This document shows, piece after piece, positions 27,897-38,100 of a stretch of 64,000 nt of DNA. The notes below the pieces were generated by a model. The model was not told the origin of the DNA and did no database searches. It saw nothing but the letters and a program-made list of their open reading frames with translations. Both the position numbers and the translations under genes were made by a program. Source of the DNA: Methylosinus sp. LW4 (GTDB taxonomy: Bacteria > Pseudomonadota > Alphaproteobacteria > Rhizobiales > Beijerinckiaceae); contig NZ_KB900626.1 of assembly GCF_000379125.1 (NCBI RefSeq), forward strand, positions 2,924,667-2,988,666. Reading direction: 5' to 3'. The stretch's first letter is position 1, and each line of letters starts with the position of its first letter.

Positions 27897-29102
27897 ATGA
27901 CCGACGAATTGAACGAGCCTTTGGGCTTGAACGAGCCGCTGGAGCCACGCCCGGCGCGCCGGCGCGGCGCGCGGACGAAAAGCCTCGTCGTCGCAGCGCT
28001 GCTCTGTGGAGTCGGCGGCGCCGCGCTTCTCCTGTCCTCGCGCGATCCTCGAGCCGGCCAGCCCATCGCCGTCGCGCGCATCGAAACGGTCGAGCCGCCG
28101 TCCACGCCGGCGAGCGCTCCCGCCGAGCGCGCAGCGGTCACGGAGGAGGACAAGCGCGCCGATGAGATCGCCGACATAGAGAAGCGCTCCGGCGTCAAGG
28201 TCACGCGCATCGGCGGCGCAGAGCCGCCCGGCGCGCTCATCATAAGGCTCGACGAGCAGCATACGGCGCTCGCGCCGGCGCCGGACAAGCGCCTGGTGGA
28301 AAAAGGCCGCAGCGGCCCGCTGCCCAAGATCGGCGCCGATGGCGCGAAGCCGATGGAAGTCTACGCCCGCCCGACGACGATCAGCGCGCGCCTGCCCGCC
28401 GGCGCGCCGCGCATCGCGCTCGTCGTCGGCGGCGTCGGGCTCAATGCGCAGCTCACGGCGAGCGCCATCGACGAAATGCCCGGCGCCGTCACGCTGGCGC
28501 TCGCGCCCTATGGCGCCGATCCCGAGAGCGTCGCCGCCAAGGCGCGCGACCGCGGCCATGAGATTTTGCTGCAGGCGCCGATGGAGCCCTATGATTATCC
28601 GCGCGAGAACCCCGGGCCGCATACGCTGCTGACGACGCGCGGCGCCGGCCTCGAGGATCTGCACTGGCTGATGAGCCGCTTTTCCGGCTATATCGGCGTG
28701 GTGAATTATCTCGGCGCGCAATTCACCGCCGACGAGACCGCGCTGACGCCGACGCTCACCGACATTGCCGGGCGCGGCCTGCTCTATCTCGACGACGGCA
28801 CCTCGCCGCGCTCGCTCGTCTCCTCTCTCGCGCCGCGTCTCGCCTTGACGGCGGCGCGGGCCGATGTGGCGATCGACGCCGGCGCCTCGGGCGAGGCGCT
28901 GGAGAAGGCGCTGACGCAGATCGAGGCGCTCGCGCGCCGCAATGGTCAGGCGATCGTCGCGGCCGGCGCGCTGCCGCAGACGATGACGCGCCTCACGCGG
29001 TTCGCGCGCGAGCTCGAGCGCAAGGGAATAGCGCTCGTCCCGCTGAGCGCGCTGGTGTCGCGGATCGAGGACAAAGAGGCGAGAGCCGGAAAGTGGAAAT
29101 GA
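27897..29102 (+). CDS. Divergent polysaccharide deacetylase (YibQ/DUF610) family protein
   Basis: 401 residues. A cytoplasmic N-terminal tail of about 28 residues is followed by one membrane helix (about 29-50, [20 protein letters not shown]), a low-complexity periplasmic linker to about residue 170, and the NodB-like domain ([77 protein letters not shown]). The MEPYDYP and GxxNYxGA blocks are signatures of this family, often encoded beside ctpA and envC in other bacteria. Catalysis on envelope polysaccharide is suggested by fold only. Its stop codon overlaps the ATG of rppH (ATGA). Confidence 0.9.
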   Translation: MTDELNEPLGLNEPLEPRPARRRGARTKSLVVAALLCGVGGAALLLSSRDPRAGQPIAVARIETVEPPSTPASAPAERAAVTEEDKRADEIADIEKRSGVKVTRIGGAEPPGALIIRLDEQHTALAPAPDKRLVEKGRSGPLPKIGADGAKPMEVYARPTTISARLPAGAPRIALVVGGVGLNAQLTASAIDEMPGAVTLALAPYGADPESVAAKARDRGHEILLQAPMEPYDYPRENPGPHTLLTTRGAGLEDLHWLMSRFSGYIGVVNYLGAQFTADETALTPTLTDIAGRGLLYLDDGTSPRSLVSSLAPRLALTAARADVAIDAGASGEALEKALTQIEALARRNGQAIVAAGALPQTMTRLTRFARELERKGIALVPLSALVSRIEDKEARAGKWK

Positions 29103-29596
29103 GCGAGCTGCCCTATCGACCCTGCGTCGGCGTGATGCTGATCAACGCCAAAGGCCTCGTCTTTCTCGGCCGGCGTCTCTCCAAGCGCGCCGATCCGCAG
29201 GTGATCGAGCATGAATGGCAAATGCCGCAGGGCGGCATAGACGAGGGCGAGGAGCCGCTCGCCGCAGCGCTGCGCGAATTGCATGAGGAGACCAATGTGA
29301 CCAGCGTCTCCGTGCTCGCCGAGGCGCAGGATTGGTACAGCTATGATCTGCCGCCGGAGGCCGCCAAGCGCTGGAAAGGCAAATATCGCGGCCAGACGCA
29401 GAAATGGTTCGCCTTCCGCTTCGAGGGCGAGGAGGCGGAGATCGACATAGTGCGCCCCTGCGACGGCCGGCACGAGCCGGAATTCGACGCCTGGCGCTGG
29501 GAGCGCGCGGCGCTATTGCCGGAGCTGATCGTGCCCTTCAAGCGCGACGTCTATGAGCGCGTGGTGCGCGATTTCGCTCATCTCTCGGGAGACTGA
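29099..29596 (+). CDS. rppH: RNA pyrophosphohydrolase
   Basis: 165 residues from the ATG at 29099, which overlaps the upstream stop codon by four bases; a GTG at 29093 is less likely. The Nudix box is [20 protein letters not shown] with Thr-Asn following, preceded by EWQMPQ, the typical IEWQFPQGGID-like block of RppH/IalA. The C-terminal [20 protein letters not shown] is the family end. The enzyme removes 5' pyrophosphate from transcripts and starts their decay; in Bartonella the orthologue is the invasion-associated IalA. It overlaps lipB on the opposite strand by 19 bases, end to end. Confidence 0.94.
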   Translation: MSELPYRPCVGVMLINAKGLVFLGRRLSKRADPQVIEHEWQMPQGGIDEGEEPLAAALRELHEETNVTSVSVLAEAQDWYSYDLPPEAAKRWKGKYRGQTQKWFAFRFEGEEAEIDIVRPCDGRHEPEFDAWRWERAALLPELIVPFKRDVYERVVRDFAHLSGD

Positions 29597-30324
29597 GGCG
29601 CCGTCGTCGGGCCGAATATGGGCTCGAAGGCGCGGCGCAACGCCGCGTCCACCGCGGCCATGTCGGAGACCTTGCCGAGATCGGCGAGGCTCGTCACTCC
29701 GAGATGCGCTTGACGCACGCCGCAAGGCGCTATGCCGGAAAAATGCGTGAGGTCCGGCGCGACATTCAGCGCCAATCCATGGAAGGTGGTCCAGCGCCGC
29801 ACGCGCACGCCGATCGCCGCGATCTTGTCCTCGGCCGGCTCGCCGAAAAGACCCGCGGGCTTGTCCGGCCGGCGCGTCCATACGCCGACGCGATCCTCCC
29901 GCCGCTCGCCGGCGACGCCGAGCGAAGCGAGCGTCTCGATGAGCCAAGCCTCGAGCCCGGCCACATAGGCTCGCAGATCGCGCCTTCGCTGCGTGAGATC
30001 CAGCATCACATAGGCGACCCGCTGCCCCGGCCCGTGATAGGTGAACTGCCCGCCGCGCCCGGTGCGATGCACGGGAAAGCGCGCATCGAGCAGATCGGCC
30101 TCCTTGGCCGAGGTCCCGGCCGTGTAGACCGGCGGATGCTCGAGCAGCCACACGCGCTCGGCAGCCGCGCCATCGGCGATGCGCTCGACCAGCGATTCCA
30201 TCTCGGCGACGGCGGCCTCATAGGGCGTGAAGCCGGGGGCCGCGACCCATTCCACCGGCGGCGAGCCGGGCCGGGGGAGCAGCGAAAGGGCGCAGTCGTC
30301 GCGCGTGAGCGGGGCGGTGGACAT
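29578..30324 (-). CDS. lipB: Lipoyl(octanoyl) transferase
   Basis: 248 residues from the ATG at 30324 ([10 protein letters not shown]). The enzyme moves octanoyl from acyl carrier protein to lipoyl domains. Signatures seen: [39 protein letters not shown], then [24 protein letters not shown] with the catalytic-site Lys, and [19 protein letters not shown] with the acyl-accepting Cys. The frame stays open upstream but no other start has a good ribosome site. The gene is convergent with rppH. Confidence 0.96.
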   Translation of the reverse strand: MSTAPLTRDDCALSLLPRPGSPPVEWVAAPGFTPYEAAVAEMESLVERIADGAAAERVWLLEHPPVYTAGTSAKEADLLDARFPVHRTGRGGQFTYHGPGQRVAYVMLDLTQRRRDLRAYVAGLEAWLIETLASLGVAGERREDRVGVWTRRPDKPAGLFGEPAEDKIAAIGVRVRRWTTFHGLALNVAPDLTHFSGIAPCGVRQAHLGVTSLADLGKVSDMAAVDAALRRAFEPIFGPTTAPQSPER

Positions 30325-30703
30325 GGTGGGGAGTCTATCGCGGGCTGCGGCGGGGCTCCAGGGGTAGGCTCGAATGGGACCTGCGATGTTGTACGGTTGA
30401 AGAGGCGTTCGGGAGGCGTTTCCACCTCCCCCTCGAGGGGGGAGGTCGAGCGCGGACGCGCTCGGGAGGGGGTGAAACCCCGAGTCTTCGCTGGTGAACC
30501 CCACCCCGTCCGGCTATCGCCGGCCGACCCTCCCCCTATAGGGGAGGGTGGACGCGCCCTATTGCCGTGCGAGAGCGCCGCGCTCGTCGCTTCCTGGTTC
30601 GACGCCTGCGCCATGCGTGACCGCTCCGACCAGATCGCGGTGAAGCGGTTTGTCCCGAAAGCCTCTGCGCAAAGTTGAAACGGCTCGTTTCACATCGCGG
30701 AAT
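30325..30703. other. 379-base intergenic region with palindromic elements
   Basis: No gene of its own is visible. The part 30421-30552 is a GC-rich repeat with several hairpins, for example CTCCCCCTCGAGGGGGGAG near the left side and CCCTCCCCCTATAGGGGAGGG at the right. The first 90 bases should hold the lipB promoter. Bases 30600-30700 are less GC-rich and unremarkable. Confidence 0.6.
30421..30552 (+). repeat. Compound GC-rich palindromic element
   Basis: Three successive hairpins are visible: one centred near 30435 (CTCCCCCTCGAGGGGGGAG), one around 30471-30483 (GGGGTGAAACCCC) and one near 30540 (CCCTCCCCC...GGGGAGGG), joined by TCCGGC/GCCGGC arms. This style of mosaic repeat is common between genes in related genomes. 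Confidence 0.6.
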
Positions 30704-30973
30704 TTATTTTTTCGCGTCGATCCGTCGCGGCAGAGGAAATTCCGCGCTTTCATACAAGCCGCGGATCGCCGCGCCCGTATAGGTCGCCTCCGCCACCTCG
30801 AGCGAGCAGGTCCCCAGCAAAGCGGCGGGCATATCCTCGACAGCGTAGCGAATCGCCTCCGCGGCCTGGGCGAAACGCCGGAATTCGACGGAACTCTGAT
30901 AGGATCGCGACCGCTTGGCGGGCGTCTTGGATGAGAAAAGGCCGGCTTCCCTGCCGTAATCGAATGCGCTCAT
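30704..30973 (-). CDS. Small conserved hypothetical protein
   Basis: 89 residues behind GGGAGAAGAGCG. The sequence (MSAFDYGREAGLFSSKTPAK, then VEFRRFAQAAEAIRYAVEDMP, LLGTCSLEVAEATYTGAAIRGLYE) is like a short conserved cytoplasmic protein of Hyphomicrobiales, by memory only; no function is known. It is predicted to be mostly alpha-helical with one short basic terminus. The gene stands alone. Confidence 0.75.
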   Translation of the reverse strand: MSAFDYGREAGLFSSKTPAKRSRSYQSSVEFRRFAQAAEAIRYAVEDMPAALLGTCSLEVAEATYTGAAIRGLYESAEFPLPRRIDAKK

Positions 30974-31087
30974 CGCTCTTCTCCCTGTCGTCCGCGCTTA
31001 TTCAGCGCGAAAATCCATCACGACGCCGCTGTGCGGTCTGCGTGGACGAGACGAACGCGAGCGACGCGCAACCTCAGAAGCGAGAAA

Positions 31088-31327
31088 TTACCAGGCGAAT
31101 TCCATTCCCGCTTCCGTCACGACACGTTCGAGACCGTCTCGGTCTCCTTTGATGACATATTGGAATCCGGCGCCGCTGTCGGGCAGCAGGCGCATGATTC
31201 GGAATGTCTCTTTTTCCGTTCGCGCGCCGAGGCGATGATAGATTTGCGCGCCGAGACGGAACTTATGCGTCGGCGCTTCCTTGCGAAGCCGCTGATGGCG
31301 GGAGAGCTCATTCGAATGCGCGCTCAT
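31088..31327 (-). CDS. Small conserved hypothetical protein (HKFRLGAQIYH type)
   Basis: 79 residues from the ATG at 31327; a GTG two codons earlier is possible. The block PTHKFRLGAQIYHRLG, followed by FRIMRLLPDSGAGFQYVIKGDRDGLERVV, is like a short beta-rich protein often found in Alphaproteobacteria (hydrophobic FRxGQxV start, Y.V then R..LP....QYR). It probably forms a small SH3-like barrel; this is inference. Function is unknown. Confidence 0.75.
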   Translation of the reverse strand: MSAHSNELSRHQRLRKEAPTHKFRLGAQIYHRLGARTEKETFRIMRLLPDSGAGFQYVIKGDRDGLERVVTEAGMEFAW

Positions 31328-31460
31328 AATCACGGCCCTTTCGGATGGAGTGCGACGCGCCGATCCGCGAAGGAACGACGCGCCTCCACCGGGGGAGAAG
31401 GCCCCGCGCTCGCCGCCGGTACATCCGCGGTCGGCGCGCAGGGCCTGATCGCTTAAAAGG

Positions 31461-31670
31461 TCAGTCGACCTTCAGCTGATCCGCCGATGATTTGCCGCTG
31501 CGCCGGTCGACGACGATCTCATAGGAGAGCTTCTGGCCCTCGGCGAGGCCGTGAAGGCCCGCGCGCTCGACAGCGCTGATATGAACGAAGACGTCGGCTC
31601 CGCCGGACTCCGGCTGAATGAAGCCGAAACCCTTTTGTGCATTGAACCATTTCACGATTCCGGTCTGCAT
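31461..31670 (-). CDS. cspA: Cold-shock domain protein (CspA family)
   Basis: 69 residues from the ATG at 31670 ([20 protein letters not shown]). The two RNA-binding motifs are KGFGFI and VFVHIS, both complete, and the length is standard. The protein binds single-stranded RNA/DNA and acts as an RNA chaperone. The 280-base region upstream (31671-31949) is long enough for a structured leader as in other csp genes, but I could not identify one with confidence. Confidence 0.95.
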   Translation of the reverse strand: MQTGIVKWFNAQKGFGFIQPESGGADVFVHISAVERAGLHGLAEGQKLSYEIVVDRRSGKSSADQLKVD

Positions 31671-31889
31671 GACTTGTCCTTTCGAAGAACAGGGGGGATT
31701 GGGGCGTTCGCGACATGCGACGCCTCGCGTGATCGATGTTCTGGAGAGGAAGTCATAATGCCCGGGGCGCCGTTGGGCGCGAAGCAGGAGTCGACCGGCC
31801 GAAAACTCGATAGAACCTATGTGGGGCATATGGGCGGATAATACAAGCGTGGCCGGCGAGAATTCGCGAAGCTCGCGTTTCGCGCGCCC

Positions 31890-31917
31890 TTGCGCTCCCC
31901 GCCCCGCCCGCTATAGA
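31890..31917 (+). promoter_or_regulatory. Candidate promoter for the glucan exporter gene
   Basis: TTGCGC (31890-31895), a 16-base spacer and TATAGA (31912-31917) lie 33 bases upstream of the ATG at 31950. Confidence 0.4.
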
Positions 31918-31949
31918 CCGCGCCATCGGCTCTCCCATTTAATCGCCTC

Positions 31950-33707
31950 ATGTCCGTTCTCTCTGTCTATCTCCGTGTCCTCGCGCAGCTGAAGCCGCAG
32001 AAGCGCCTCGCGGCGATCCTCGTCGCGGCCAATCTCGCCGTGGCCATTGCGCAATTCGCCGAGCCCATGCTGTTCGGCCGCGTCATAGACGTGCTGACGC
32101 GCGCGCAGGCGGCGGGCGTCAAGCTCGCTTGGGGCGATCTTCTGCCGCTGCTGGCGGCGTGGGCCGGCTTCGGCCTCTTCTCGATCGCCGCCTCCGTGCT
32201 GGTCGCGCTGCACGCCGACCGTCTCGCGCATCGGAGCAGACTCGCGGTGATGGCCGCCTATTTCGAGCATGTGCTCGATCTGCCGTCGAGCTTTCACGCC
32301 AGCGCGCATTCCGGCCGGCTGCTGAAGGTGATGCTGGAGGGCGCCTCCGGCATGGCGGGGCTGTGGCTCTCCTTCTTCCGCGAGAATTGCGCCTCCTTCG
32401 TCGCGCTCTTCGTGCTGCTGCCGGCGACGCTCTTCGTCAACTGGCGGCTCGCTCTGCCGCTCATCCTTCTCGTCATCGTCTTCGGCGCGCTCACCTCTTT
32501 CGTCCTACGCCGCACCGAGCAATTGCAGAGCAAGGTGGAGCGTCATCATTCCTCGCTCGCCGAGCACGCCTCCGACGCTCTGGGCAATGTCGCCGTGGTG
32601 CAGAGCTTCACGCGCATAGAGAGCGAGACCAATGCGCTGCGGCGGATCATCGACGAATTGCTTGCCGCGCAAATTCCGGTGCTCTCCTGGTGGGCGCTGG
32701 CCGCGGTGGCGAGCCGCGCCTCGGCGACGCTCACTCTGCTCGTCATCTTCCTGCTCGGCGCCTGGCTGCATTTGCAGGGCCTCGCCTCCATCGGCGAGAT
32801 CGTCGCCTTCATGAGCTTCGCGACCATGCTCATCGGCCGCCTCGAGCAAATGGTCGGCTTTTTGAACGTGCTGTTTCTGCTCGCGCCGAAGATCGCGGAA
32901 TTCTTCGCCATTCTCGACACGCGCCCGACGGTCGCCGATCGCGAGGATGCGCGTGATCTCGGCCGGCTCGAAGGCGCGGTCGCCTTCGAGAAGGTGAGCT
33001 TTTCTTATGGCGGCGAGCGTCTCGCGCTGCGCGACGTCTCCTTCTCGGCGCGGCGGGGCGAGACCATAGCGCTGGTGGGCGCGACCGGCTCGGGCAAATC
33101 GACGACGCTCGGCCTCTTGCATCGCGTCTTCGATCCCACGCAGGGAAGGGTGACGATCGACGGGGTCGACATTCGCGACATGACGCTGACCTCGCTTCGC
33201 CGCAACATCGGCGTCGTGTTTCAGGAGCCCATGCTGTTCGCCCGCTCGATCGAGGAGAATTTGCGCGTCGGCAAGCCGGACGCCAGCGAGGAGGAGATCG
33301 CCCGCGCCGTCGAGCTGGCGCAGGCGCGCGATCTGGTGGCGCGGCAGAGCGAGGGGCTTTCGACGCTGGTCGGCGAGCGCGGCCGCACGCTGTCGGGCGG
33401 CGAGCGTCAACGCCTCTCCATCGCCCGCGCGCTGCTGAAGGACCCGCCGATCATGATCTTCGACGAGGCGACCAGCGCGCTGGACGCGACCACCGAGCGT
33501 CAGTTGCAGAAGGCGCTGGAGGCGGCGACGGCCGGCCGCACCACTTTCATCATCGCCCATCGTCTGGCCACGGTGCGCCATGCGGACCGCATATTGGTGC
33601 TGGATCGCGGCGAGATCGTCGAGAGCGGGACCTTCGACGAGCTGGTGGCCAAAGGCGGGCTGTTCGCCGATCTCGCCAAGGCGCAGTTCATCGCGGCGGG
33701 GGCGTGA
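31950..33707 (+). CDS. ndvA: Beta-(1,2)-glucan exporter-like ABC transporter, fused permease and ATPase
   Basis: 585 residues. Six membrane helices lie in about residues 18-290, followed by the nucleotide-binding domain with Walker [15 protein letters not shown] near 380, signature [16 protein letters not shown] near 482, Walker [13 protein letters not shown] near 503 and H-loop IIAHRLAT near 535. The overall sequence, starting [17 protein letters not shown] and continuing [10 protein letters not shown], is close to the NdvA/ChvA/Cgt group that exports cyclic beta-1,2-glucan to the periplasm in rhizobia. No glucan synthase (ndvB) is nearby, so the substrate is inferred from similarity alone; a general lipid/peptide exporter is the alternative. 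Confidence 0.82.
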   Translation: MSVLSVYLRVLAQLKPQKRLAAILVAANLAVAIAQFAEPMLFGRVIDVLTRAQAAGVKLAWGDLLPLLAAWAGFGLFSIAASVLVALHADRLAHRSRLAVMAAYFEHVLDLPSSFHASAHSGRLLKVMLEGASGMAGLWLSFFRENCASFVALFVLLPATLFVNWRLALPLILLVIVFGALTSFVLRRTEQLQSKVERHHSSLAEHASDALGNVAVVQSFTRIESETNALRRIIDELLAAQIPVLSWWALAAVASRASATLTLLVIFLLGAWLHLQGLASIGEIVAFMSFATMLIGRLEQMVGFLNVLFLLAPKIAEFFAILDTRPTVADREDARDLGRLEGAVAFEKVSFSYGGERLALRDVSFSARRGETIALVGATGSGKSTTLGLLHRVFDPTQGRVTIDGVDIRDMTLTSLRRNIGVVFQEPMLFARSIEENLRVGKPDASEEEIARAVELAQARDLVARQSEGLSTLVGERGRTLSGGERQRLSIARALLKDPPIMIFDEATSALDATTERQLQKALEAATAGRTTFIIAHRLATVRHADRILVLDRGEIVESGTFDELVAKGGLFADLAKAQFIAAGA

Positions 33708-33821
33708 CCGAGCGCCGAACTGCGAGCCCTCGGCGGCTTCTACGCTTAAGCTGCCGTTTCCTATAGGCGCAGAACCGCGCGCTTCTGTTCTGGCTCTCGC
33801 TCGCCGGCGAGTCTATCGTCG

Positions 33822-35045
33822 ATGAAACGGCGCGAGCGATCCATGCTGACCAAACACTTGCAACGCTTTTCACGGCGTTCGAACGAGCTTCCAGACGCCG
33901 CCTTGGTCGAGCTCGTCGACGTCGTCTTCAGGGCTCTTCCGCCCATCGCCATCATGGGCGTCACCATGGTCGGCATCGGCGCGCTTTTGACGATTCGGAC
34001 CGGCGACAGCCTGCTTCTGCTCGTGACCCTCGCCGGCGCGGCCGTCTCCGCCGCCCGCATCGCCCTCATGCTGCTCTATCGCCGTCGGCGCGCCGCATCG
34101 CGCCCCACGGCGAGCGAGGCCCGGTGGTGGGACAGGCGCTACGCCCTCGGCAGCTTCGCCTTCGCGGCCTTGCTCGGCGCGCTGAACGCGCGCGCGCTCA
34201 CGGCGGAGGCGGCCGTCGCCGACGTCATGCTGAGCCCGATGCTGGTGACGACGCTGATCCTCGCCTATGGCGCCGGCGTCGTCACGCGCCTGTCCGCCCG
34301 TCCTCATATCTGCTTGGGGAGCGTGACGCTGGCGACCATTCCGACAGTGGCGGGCTTCGGAATGCGCGCTCTCGGCGCAGAGGGCTGGTATGCGCAGACA
34401 GTCTTCGCCACTCAGGCGGCCGTCGTCGGCGTTTTCGCCATGGCCGGCCTCGGATTGGTCGACGATTTCTACGACACGGTTCGACAGCAGATCGTCGCGA
34501 AGCTGGATCTCGCGGCGCTGGCCGGCAGAGACCATCTGACGGGCCTCGCCAATCGCATTCGGCTGCAAGAGAAGCTGGAGGAGGCCGGCGCGCATCTCGA
34601 GCAGGCCGGAGGCCTTTTCGCGCTTCATTATCTCGATCTCGACCGCTTCAAGGAGGTCAATGACAATTTCGGCCATATCACGGGCGACGCCCTCCTCCAG
34701 GCCGTCGCCGAACGGCTGACGCAGACCGTGCGCGAGGGAGACACGGTCGCGCGTCTCGGAGGCGACGAATTCGTCATCATCCAGCTCGGAATACAGGTCG
34801 CGGAGGAGGCGGAGCTTCTCGGGCGCCGCATCGTGCAGGCGATCGGCGCGCCTTACGATCTCGGCGGACGAAAAATCCAGATCGGCGTCAGCGGCGGCGT
34901 CGCTCTGGCTCCGCGAGACGGAACGAGACTGGAGCAGCTCGTCTCATGCGCCGATTCCGCCCTCTACCGGACAAAGCGCAAGGGACGCGGCGAGCGCGCC
35001 TTCTGGGGAGAGGAGGGCGCGCAGCTCCCCAGAAGCGTCGCCTGA
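33822..35045 (+). CDS. Membrane-bound diguanylate cyclase (GGDEF)
   Basis: 407 residues; a second ATG at 33843 would shorten it by 7. Helices lie at about 45-70, 72-85, 110-125, 132-155, 158-175 and 190-205 (a five/six-helix sensor region without a recognised name), followed by the GGDEF domain. The catalytic motif is RLGGDEFVII and the product-inhibition I-site RxxD (REGD) lies exactly five residues before it, so the enzyme should make cyclic di-GMP and be feedback-inhibited. No EAL domain is present. The gene stands alone between the glucan exporter and smc. Confidence 0.93.
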   Translation: MKRRERSMLTKHLQRFSRRSNELPDAALVELVDVVFRALPPIAIMGVTMVGIGALLTIRTGDSLLLLVTLAGAAVSAARIALMLLYRRRRAASRPTASEARWWDRRYALGSFAFAALLGALNARALTAEAAVADVMLSPMLVTTLILAYGAGVVTRLSARPHICLGSVTLATIPTVAGFGMRALGAEGWYAQTVFATQAAVVGVFAMAGLGLVDDFYDTVRQQIVAKLDLAALAGRDHLTGLANRIRLQEKLEEAGAHLEQAGGLFALHYLDLDRFKEVNDNFGHITGDALLQAVAERLTQTVREGDTVARLGGDEFVIIQLGIQVAEEAELLGRRIVQAIGAPYDLGGRKIQIGVSGGVALAPRDGTRLEQLVSCADSALYRTKRKGRGERAFWGEEGAQLPRSVA

Positions 35046-35123
35046 CGCGACGGCGCACGAATCCCACAACATATCGCGCCCTATTTCTTGCCTTCCCCGC
35101 TATTTTGTGGCGCTCTGGCGCGC

Positions 35124-38100
35124 ATGAAATTCCAGCGGCTCCGTCTCCTCGGCTTCAAGAGCTTCTGCGAGGCCACAGATTTTCTGATCGAGCCGGGCCT
35201 GACCGGCGTCGTCGGGCCCAATGGCTGCGGCAAGTCCAATCTCGTCGAGGCCCTGCGCTGGGTCATGGGCGAGAACTCCTATAAGAACATGCGCGGCTCG
35301 GGGATGGATGACGTCATCTTCTCCGGCGGCGGCTCGCGCCCGGCCCGCAATGTGGCCGAGGTCGGCCTCGTGCTGGACAATAGCTCCCGCACCGCCCCCG
35401 CCGCCTTCAATGACGCCGAGACTTTGGAAGTCACCCGCCGCATCGAGCGCGAGGCCGGCTCCACCTATAGGATCAATGGCCGCGAGGTGCGCGCCAAGGA
35501 TGTGCAGCTGCTGTTCGCCGACGCCGCCACCGGCGCGCGCTCGCCGGCGCTGGTGCGCCAGGGGCAGATCGGCGAGATCATCTCCGCCAAGCCGCAGGCG
35601 CGCCGCCGCATTTTGGAGGACGCCGCCGGCGTCGCCGGCCTGCATTCCCGCCGGCACGAGGCCGAGCTGCGGCTGACCGCGGCCTCCGAAAATCTCACCC
35701 GCCTCGAGGATGTGCTGAAGCAGGTGGACGGCCAGACCGAGAGCCTGCGCCGCCAGGCCCGGCAGGCGCAGCGCTATCGCGCCGTGGCGGCGGAAATCCG
35801 CAAGAATGAGGCGCTCGCGGCCTATATCGCGCATCGCCAGGCCAGCGAGCAGCTGAAGCTCGCCGAGCGCAAGCTGGAAGAAGATACGAAGCTCGTCGAG
35901 GAGCGCACGCTGCAGCAGGCGGAGGCCGCGCGACTGCAGGCGATCGCCGCCTTCGAGCTGCCGAAGCTCCGCGACAAGGAGGCCGAGACCGGCGCGGCGC
36001 TGCATCGGCTGATCATGGCCCGCGACGCGCTGGACGGCGAGGAGAAGCGCGCCAAGGAGCGCATCGCCGAGCTGACCCGCCACGCCGAGCAATTCGCCCG
36101 CGACGTCGAGCGCGAGCGCGCGCTGATCGACGACGCCGCCGAGGTGACGCAGCGGCTCGAGGACGAGCGCGGCGAGCTGGCCGAGCAGGACGCCATCGGC
36201 GCCGAGCGCGAGGAAGCCGCCCGCGAGCGTCTCGCCGAGATAGAGGAGGCGCTGGCTCACACCGAGGCCGAGCTTTCCGAGGCGCAGCAATCGCTGGCCG
36301 GCGTCAACGCCAAGCGCGGCGCGCTGGAGGCGGCGCTGCGCGAGGAGACGCAGCGCGTCTCGCGTTTCGAGGCCGAGCTGACCCGCGTCGAGACCGAATT
36401 CGCGCTGATCGCCGGCCAGGGCGGCGCGGCGGAGGAGGTGGAGCGCCTCGCCGAAGCGCTGGAAATGGCCAATGAAGCCGCCCGCGAGGCCGATGAGACG
36501 GCGCTGATGGCCGAGGAAACGGCAATCGAGGCGCGCGAGGCGGAGAGCCTATCGCGCCAGCCGCTGGCCGAGGCCGAGAAGCGCGCCGGCCGGCTGGAGA
36601 CCGAGGCGCGCACGCTGGAAAAGCTGCTGGAATCGGGCGGCGGCGATCTCTGGGCGCCGATCGTCGAGAGCGTCACGGTCGAGAAGGGCTATGAGACCGC
36701 GCTCGGCGCCGCGCTCGGCGACGATCTCGACGCCTCCATCGAGACCTCCGCCCCGGCCCATTGGGCGCTCACTTCCGGCGCCGGCGATCCCTCGCTGCCG
36801 CCGGGCGTTCGCACGCTCGCCGAGATGGTGCAGGCGCCGCCGGCGCTGGCGCGACGCCTCGCGCAAATCGGCGTCGTGCTGCGCAGCGAGGGCGCAGCAT
36901 TGCGCTCCATGCTGAAGCCCGGCCAGCGCCTCGTCTCCAAGGAAGGCGACCTCTGGCGCTGGGACGGATTCACTCAAGCCGCCGAGGCGCCGACGCCCGC
37001 CGCCCGCCGTTTGGCCGAGAAGAATCGCCTCGCCGATCTGCGCCTCGAGGCCGCCGCCGCCCGCGAGGCCGCCGACGCGCTCGCCGACGAGGCGCAGACG
37101 GCGCAGGAGCAGGCGCGCGCCGCCGCCCTCGCCGAGAGCGCCGCCCGCGAGGGGCAGCGCCGCGCCCGCGCCGCGCTGGAAGAAGCGCGCGAGCGCCATG
37201 TGGTGGCGGAGCGCCGCCTGGGCCAGATCGCCCAGCGTCTCTCGGCGCTGCAGGAGGCCAAGGCGCAAATTCTCGCCAATCGCGACGAAGCGGCGATGAA
37301 GCGGGAGAGCGCCGCCCATGCGCTGGACGATTTGGACGAGCCTGCCTCGCTCGCCGGCGCGGTGGAGCATGTGCGTTCCCGCGCCGCCGCCGAGCGCGCC
37401 CAGGCCGGCGAGGCGCGCGCCGCGCTCACCTCGCTGCGCCATCAGGCCGAGACGCGCGCCGCCCGCAAATCGGCGATCCTGCGCGAGAACGCCTCCTGGA
37501 TGGAGCGGCGCGACCGCGCGCAGGACCGCATCGCCGAATTGGAGCGCCGCCTCGAGGACTCCCGCGAGGAGCAGGAGCGGCTATTCGATTCGCCGGAGAC
37601 CTTCCTGCTCCAGCGCCGCAATCTTCTCTCGGCGATCGAGGAGGCCGAGGCCGCCCGCCGCGCCGCCGCCGACGCGCGAACGACCGGCGAGACCGCGCAG
37701 GCGGAATCCGATCGCGCCGCCCGCATGGCGCTGGAGGCGATGAGCGCCGCGCGCGAGGAGAAGGCCCGCAGCGAGGCGCAGCTGGAGGCCGCGCGCCGCC
37801 GCGCCGCCGATGTCGAGCACGCCATCGCCATGGAATTGGAGAGCGAGGAGCATTCGCTCGCGGAGCTCGCCGGCGTCACCGGCGAGGAGACGCAGCTCCC
37901 CTCCATCCCCGATATCGAGCGCAGACTGGAAGGGCTGAAGGCGGATCGCGAGCGGCTCGGCGCCGTCAATCTGCGCGCCGAGGACGAGCTCGCCGAGATC
38001 GAGACGCAGCGCGACAAGATGATGGCCGAGCGCGAGGATCTCGCCGAGGCGATCAAGAAATTGCGCGGCGCCATCGCCAGCCTCAACAAGGAGGGCCGCG

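Noticed and set aside
23998..27948. Minus-strand frame of 1316 codons (Arg/Gly/Glu-rich)
   Set aside because: Shadow of the repeat; no start signal or plausible composition.
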